From Bremerella sp. JC817 (GTDB lineage Bacteria; Planctomycetota; Planctomycetia; Pirellulales; Pirellulaceae): DNA of 64,000 nt. A program made the position numbers and the translations under genes. The notes under the pieces were generated by a model. That model saw only the letters and a list, made by a program, of their open reading frames with translations. It ran no database searches and had not been told where the DNA came from. This document shows positions 60,786 through 64,000 of the stretch, piece after piece. Positions within the stretch are counted from its first letter, which is position 1, and every line of letters starts with the position of its first letter. Where the stretch lies: positions 62,001 through 126,000 of the forward strand of contig NZ_JBFEFG010000264.1 in NCBI RefSeq assembly GCF_040718835.1, written 5' to 3'.

Positions 60786-62507
60786 TTACTTTTTACGGAG
60801 ATTGCCCCAAGGCCAAGGCAACACATGAGAGGCTTCCGCCCAGCTTTGCCATTGGCCGGCCATCTTCTTTACGATTTCAGGGTGTTGGTCAGCGAGATTG
60901 TGTTGCTCGGTGCGATCGGCTTCCATGTCGTACAGCTCCCATGGCTGCGTCTTGCCTGAGCCCATCTTGCCGTATCGCACGATCTTCCATTTGCCGTCAC
61001 GAACGGCACCGTTGGCTTCATGCTCCCAGAAAATCGGTGTCGGACGCTGCACGTCGTTGCCGCTGAAGGTTTCTTGCAGGCTGATCCCCGGCATCGGCGT
61101 GATGGCATTGCCGGCGACTTCCTTGGGGTATGAAGCCCCGGCGACATCGACACAGGTCGACATAATATCGATTAAGTGACTTGGCGTGTCATTCAGTTTG
61201 CCGAGCTGATCCTTCGCGACACCGGCTGGCCAGTGCACGATCAGAGGGGTCGAGATGCCTCCCTCATGGACCCAATGCTTGTACTCGCGAAACGGCGTGT
61301 TGGAAACATTCGCCCAGTCGCGACCGTAACCGATGTAGGTGTCTTCGGGGCCTGGCATCGCATCAGGACCATGACGCATCGGTCGACCTGACCGATCGAA
61401 CGCAGGTATCACGGCCAACTGAAGTTCATCGGGGCCCATCGGTTTGCGATTTGGTGGAAGCTTCTCGTCGTTGCCGCGGCCGATCCCTTCGGCACAACCG
61501 CCGTTGTCTTGCATGAAGAAGATCAGCGAGTTGTCGTAATCGTTCGAAGCCTTCAATTGATCGACAATCTTGGCCACGTTCTGGTCCATGCGATCGATCA
61601 TTGCCGCGTAGACTTCCATGTTGCGGGCTTGCCACTCTTTGTGTTCGATCTTCTTCCAGTTGCCAGCCTGTTCCGACATCTGCCAGTCGGCGTCGATCAG
61701 GCCAAGCTCTTTCAAGCGAGCAAATCGCTGGGCTCGAATCTTGCCATAGCCTTTGTCGTAGACCCCGTCATACTTGGCGATGTCTTCCGGCAACGCATGC
61801 ATTGGCCAGTGGGCCGCAGTGAACGCGACGTACATAAAGAACGGCTGTTCGGCCGAGCTCTCTTCGTGCTGCTTCAAGAACTGAACCGCATTGTCGCCGA
61901 TCGCATCGGTGTAGTAGTACTGCTGCGGCTGGTAGTCGCTGTCGTTCACCGGCGTGATCAGTGTGTTGCCTCGGCAAAGTGCGGCCGGATCATAAAAGCT
62001 GCCAGCGCCGGTGATCGTACCATAGAACTTGTCGAAGCCACGTTGCAGCGGCCAGTTGTGCTTGGGACCATCGGGCTGAATATTGCGGCAGACGTGCCAC
62101 TTGCCCACCATGTAGTTGGCATAGCCAGCAGTCTTCAGCACTTCCGGAATCGTCTGGCACTGCTGGTTCAGTTCCATGTGATAGCCAGGGAACGCCTCGG
62201 GATCGTAGCTGCCGGTGACCATGTGGCCGATTCCCGCTTGATGCGGATAGAGTCCCGTCAGCAGTGAAGCTCGGGTCGGGCAGCAGCGAGCCGTGTTATA
62301 GAACTGCGTGAAACGAAGACCAGAGTCGGCCAAAGTGTCGAGCGTTGGCGTTTTGATTTCGCCGCCATAGCAGCCAATGTCAGAATAACCCATGTCATCG
62401 GAGAGGATGACGATAATGTTCGGCGGCGTGGCGGCTTGAGCAACGGCAGTGCCAAGCAAAAGCAGCGGGATCAGCCCCAAGAGCCGAAAGGCAGGGAATC
62501 TAGGCAT
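60786..62507 (-). CDS. Secreted arylsulfatase, first of a tandem set
   Basis: A 573-residue arylsulfatase with signal peptide (LLGLIPLLLLGTAVAQA). Core: NIIVILSDDMGYSDIGCYGGE, YNTARCCPTRASLLTGLYPH with formylglycine Cys75, VGKWHVCRNIQPDG, VAFTAAHWPMHALPED and FFMQDNGGCAEGIGRGN. The end is ELYDMEADRTEQHNLADQHP. It heads the three-sulfatase series, probably cotranscribed, and is divergent from treZ. Duplication of this gene and the next is plain from the shared blocks. Confidence 0.92.
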   Translation of the reverse strand: MPRFPAFRLLGLIPLLLLGTAVAQAATPPNIIVILSDDMGYSDIGCYGGEIKTPTLDTLADSGLRFTQFYNTARCCPTRASLLTGLYPHQAGIGHMVTGSYDPEAFPGYHMELNQQCQTIPEVLKTAGYANYMVGKWHVCRNIQPDGPKHNWPLQRGFDKFYGTITGAGSFYDPAALCRGNTLITPVNDSDYQPQQYYYTDAIGDNAVQFLKQHEESSAEQPFFMYVAFTAAHWPMHALPEDIAKYDGVYDKGYGKIRAQRFARLKELGLIDADWQMSEQAGNWKKIEHKEWQARNMEVYAAMIDRMDQNVAKIVDQLKASNDYDNSLIFFMQDNGGCAEGIGRGNDEKLPPNRKPMGPDELQLAVIPAFDRSGRPMRHGPDAMPGPEDTYIGYGRDWANVSNTPFREYKHWVHEGGISTPLIVHWPAGVAKDQLGKLNDTPSHLIDIMSTCVDVAGASYPKEVAGNAITPMPGISLQETFSGNDVQRPTPIFWEHEANGAVRDGKWKIVRYGKMGSGKTQPWELYDMEADRTEQHNLADQHPEIVKKMAGQWQSWAEASHVLPWPWGNLRKK

Positions 62508-62697
62508 GGCGAGATCTCGATGAGGGGATTTTTGAGAGTGGTGGCCTTTGATTGTAGCTGAAACGAAATCAAAAAACGAACTACGAAATTTCGAGTCGCA
62601 CCATCATTGTCGAATCGAACCAGAAACGAAATAATCGACGCGCAACTTTAGAAGTTTTGCGGCAATTGAAACTCTTTGCACACGAATTGAAATTGTT

Positions 62698-64000
62698 ATG
62701 CCTCGCACTTTTGGCCCCACGATCCAGCCCGACGGAAACGTTCGCTTTACGGTCCATGCTCCGGCGTGCGAAAGTCTGACCCTTCGGCTCGAGGGAACCG
62801 ACCCGCGAGAGATCGCAATGGAAGATCAGGGGGACCGCACGTTCGTTGCCGAGGCCGCGGTGCCCGCCGGAACGCGGTATTGGTTTCGCATGCCCGATGG
62901 CAACTTGCGGCCAGATCCGGCGACGGGTTTTCAGCCAGACGGAGTTCATCAGGCATCGCAGTTGATCGATCCTGCCGCATACGACTGGCAAGACGACGCC
63001 TGGAAAGGACTGCCGAAGTCCGAGATGGTGTTGTACGAACTCCATATCGGAACCTTCACCGAAGAAGGGACTTACCTGTCGGCGATTGAGAGGCTGGACG
63101 AATTGGTTGCCTTGGGCATCAACGCAATCGAACTGATGCCGGTTGCTCAGTCTGCTGGTCGTTGGAACTGGGGCTACGATGGAACCGACTTCTTCGCGCC
63201 ACGCGAATCGTTCGGAACGCCAGACCAGTTGAAGCAGTTGATCGATGCAGCCCACCAGCGCGGCATCGCGATGATTCTGGACGTTGTCTACAACCATTTC
63301 GGCGCGGAAGGGAATTATCTGCATCCGTTTGGCGGCTATGTTTCGCCGCGGCATCAAACGGTGTGGGGTGATGCACCGCACTTGGATGGCGACGACTGCG
63401 AAATGATGCGGGACTACATTGTTGAAAACGTGCAGTACTGGCTCGAAGACTTTCACTTCGACGGTCTTCGTCTTGACGCGACGCACTGCATTCTGGACGA
63501 ATCGCCGCGACACATCGTGGCTGAGGTCGGAGCATTGTTTGCCAGCCTGCAAGAGAAGCTGGGACGCGAGTTGCATTTGATCGCGGAAAGCAATGTGTAC
63601 GATCCACAGTTGCTGACCCCGCTCGATCAGCAAGGCTATGGTTTCGATGCGATCTGGTGTGACGACTTCTTGCATGCGGTCGCGGCAGAGATTCGTCCGG
63701 ACGAGCACATGTCGGACCGCCGCTATTTGCCTGGGGAAGATATCGACACCGTCTTGCGGCGCGGGTACGCCTTCCTTGGAACGTTCGAGAAGAAACGTCG
63801 CCGAATCCCGCTATCGGAAGACGCGACGTCAGCCGATTGGGAGTCGCTAATCTTTTCGATCCAGAACCACGACTTCATTGGCAACCATCCCGATGGTGGC
63901 CGACTGCACCAGGTCACCTCGCACGAAGCCCACCGTGCGTCGGCGGCGCTTATGTTGATGTTGCCGGCGATTCCGATGTTGTTCATGGGGGAAGAGTTCG
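62698..64000 (+). CDS. treZ: Malto-oligosyltrehalose trehalohydrolase, N-terminal part
   Basis: The ATG at 62698 opens a frame that runs off the right edge, so 434 residues are present out of the usual 580-600. TreZ releases trehalose from maltooligosyl-trehalose made by TreY. An N-terminal CBM48-type sandwich (residues 5-95) precedes the GH13 barrel: YELHIGTFTEEGTY, NAIELMPVAQSAGRWNWGYDG, ILDVVYNHFG, the nucleophile Asp260 in FDGLRLDATH, the acid Glu297 in LIAESN, and FSIQNHDFIGNHPDG. No good ribosome site is seen. treY and treS are probably just outside the window. Confidence 0.92.
   Translation, partial: MPRTFGPTIQPDGNVRFTVHAPACESLTLRLEGTDPREIAMEDQGDRTFVAEAAVPAGTRYWFRMPDGNLRPDPATGFQPDGVHQASQLIDPAAYDWQDDAWKGLPKSEMVLYELHIGTFTEEGTYLSAIERLDELVALGINAIELMPVAQSAGRWNWGYDGTDFFAPRESFGTPDQLKQLIDAAHQRGIAMILDVVYNHFGAEGNYLHPFGGYVSPRHQTVWGDAPHLDGDDCEMMRDYIVENVQYWLEDFHFDGLRLDATHCILDESPRHIVAEVGALFASLQEKLGRELHLIAESNVYDPQLLTPLDQQGYGFDAIWCDDFLHAVAAEIRPDEHMSDRRYLPGEDIDTVLRRGYAFLGTFEKKRRRIPLSEDATSADWESLIFSIQNHDFIGNHPDGGRLHQVTSHEAHRASAALMLMLPAIPMLFMGEEF

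Noticed and set aside
59281..60828. A 515-codon open frame antisense to an arylsulfatase
   Set aside because: Shadow of the sulfatase gene. The translation is Arg/Asp/Val-rich without family features.

Overview
The window looks like a chromosomal segment of a planctomycete, most likely family Pirellulaceae (Blastopirellula/Bremerella/Rhodopirellula relatives). The grounds are two DUF1559 pilin-like proteins, five secreted sulfatases, Tat-exported TIM-barrel epimerases, DUF1569 proteins, a lone bacterial formylmethanofuran-type C1 subunit (FhcB), and moderately GC-rich DNA that opens long antisense shadow ORFs opposite almost every gene. The genus is an inference. I saw no rRNA, tRNA, CRISPR array, phage or insertion sequence.

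Layout. 1-5.3 kb: end of an ABC permease, a TMEM175-like channel, a sulfatase, a Tat-exported TIM-barrel protein, a 37-residue membrane peptide and fhcB. 5.5-9.7 kb: tandem purine nucleoside phosphorylases that differ at the base-recognising residue (Asp236 versus Asn236), a GT-C-like membrane protein, and a DJ-1/VOC pair. 9.9-14.2 kb: a VWA lipoprotein, a small HTH/zinc-ribbon protein, YceH and a DUF1569 protein. 14.3-20.1 kb: eboB-eboA, hemB, folE2, a TIM-barrel protein and a MazG-type protein. 20.6-25.2 kb: a 71-residue protein, a LysE exporter, a TetR-controlled detoxification cluster with three matching operators, DUF4272 and SDR genes. 25.7-30 kb: two DUF1559 genes (one with a lipoprotein partner) and a second DUF1569 protein. 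30-36.6 kb: two paralogous membrane M48 metallopeptidases flanking a redB-chemoreceptor operon. 36.8-45.4 kb: type III glutamine synthetase, a His-rich TPR protein, a flavin monooxygenase and a PQQ-like propeller. 44-46.5 kb: an ArsR / rhodanese-DUF2892 / CstB-like persulfide operon. 46.6-50.6 kb: a sulfatase, a His-rich unknown and an aldehyde dehydrogenase. 50.8-57.7 kb: a Tat-exported unknown, then an operon of a TPR-AAA+ ATPase with three paralogous TPR membrane proteins of 423, 424 and 425 residues. 57.7-64 kb: three tandem sulfatases and the start of treZ.

The strongest candidate for an undescribed system is the AAA+ plus three TPR-membrane-protein operon at 52.5-57.7 kb. It combines a cytosolic unfoldase-like motor with its own TPR domain and three tightly coupled membrane partners sharing an HPFGRLA-x2-RWE-type signature. 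Other leads are the two-metallopeptidase/redB/chemoreceptor neighbourhood, the Asp/Asn switch in the tandem phosphorylases, the reduced ebo pair, and the three-site TetR regulon, whose operators can be read directly from the sequence.
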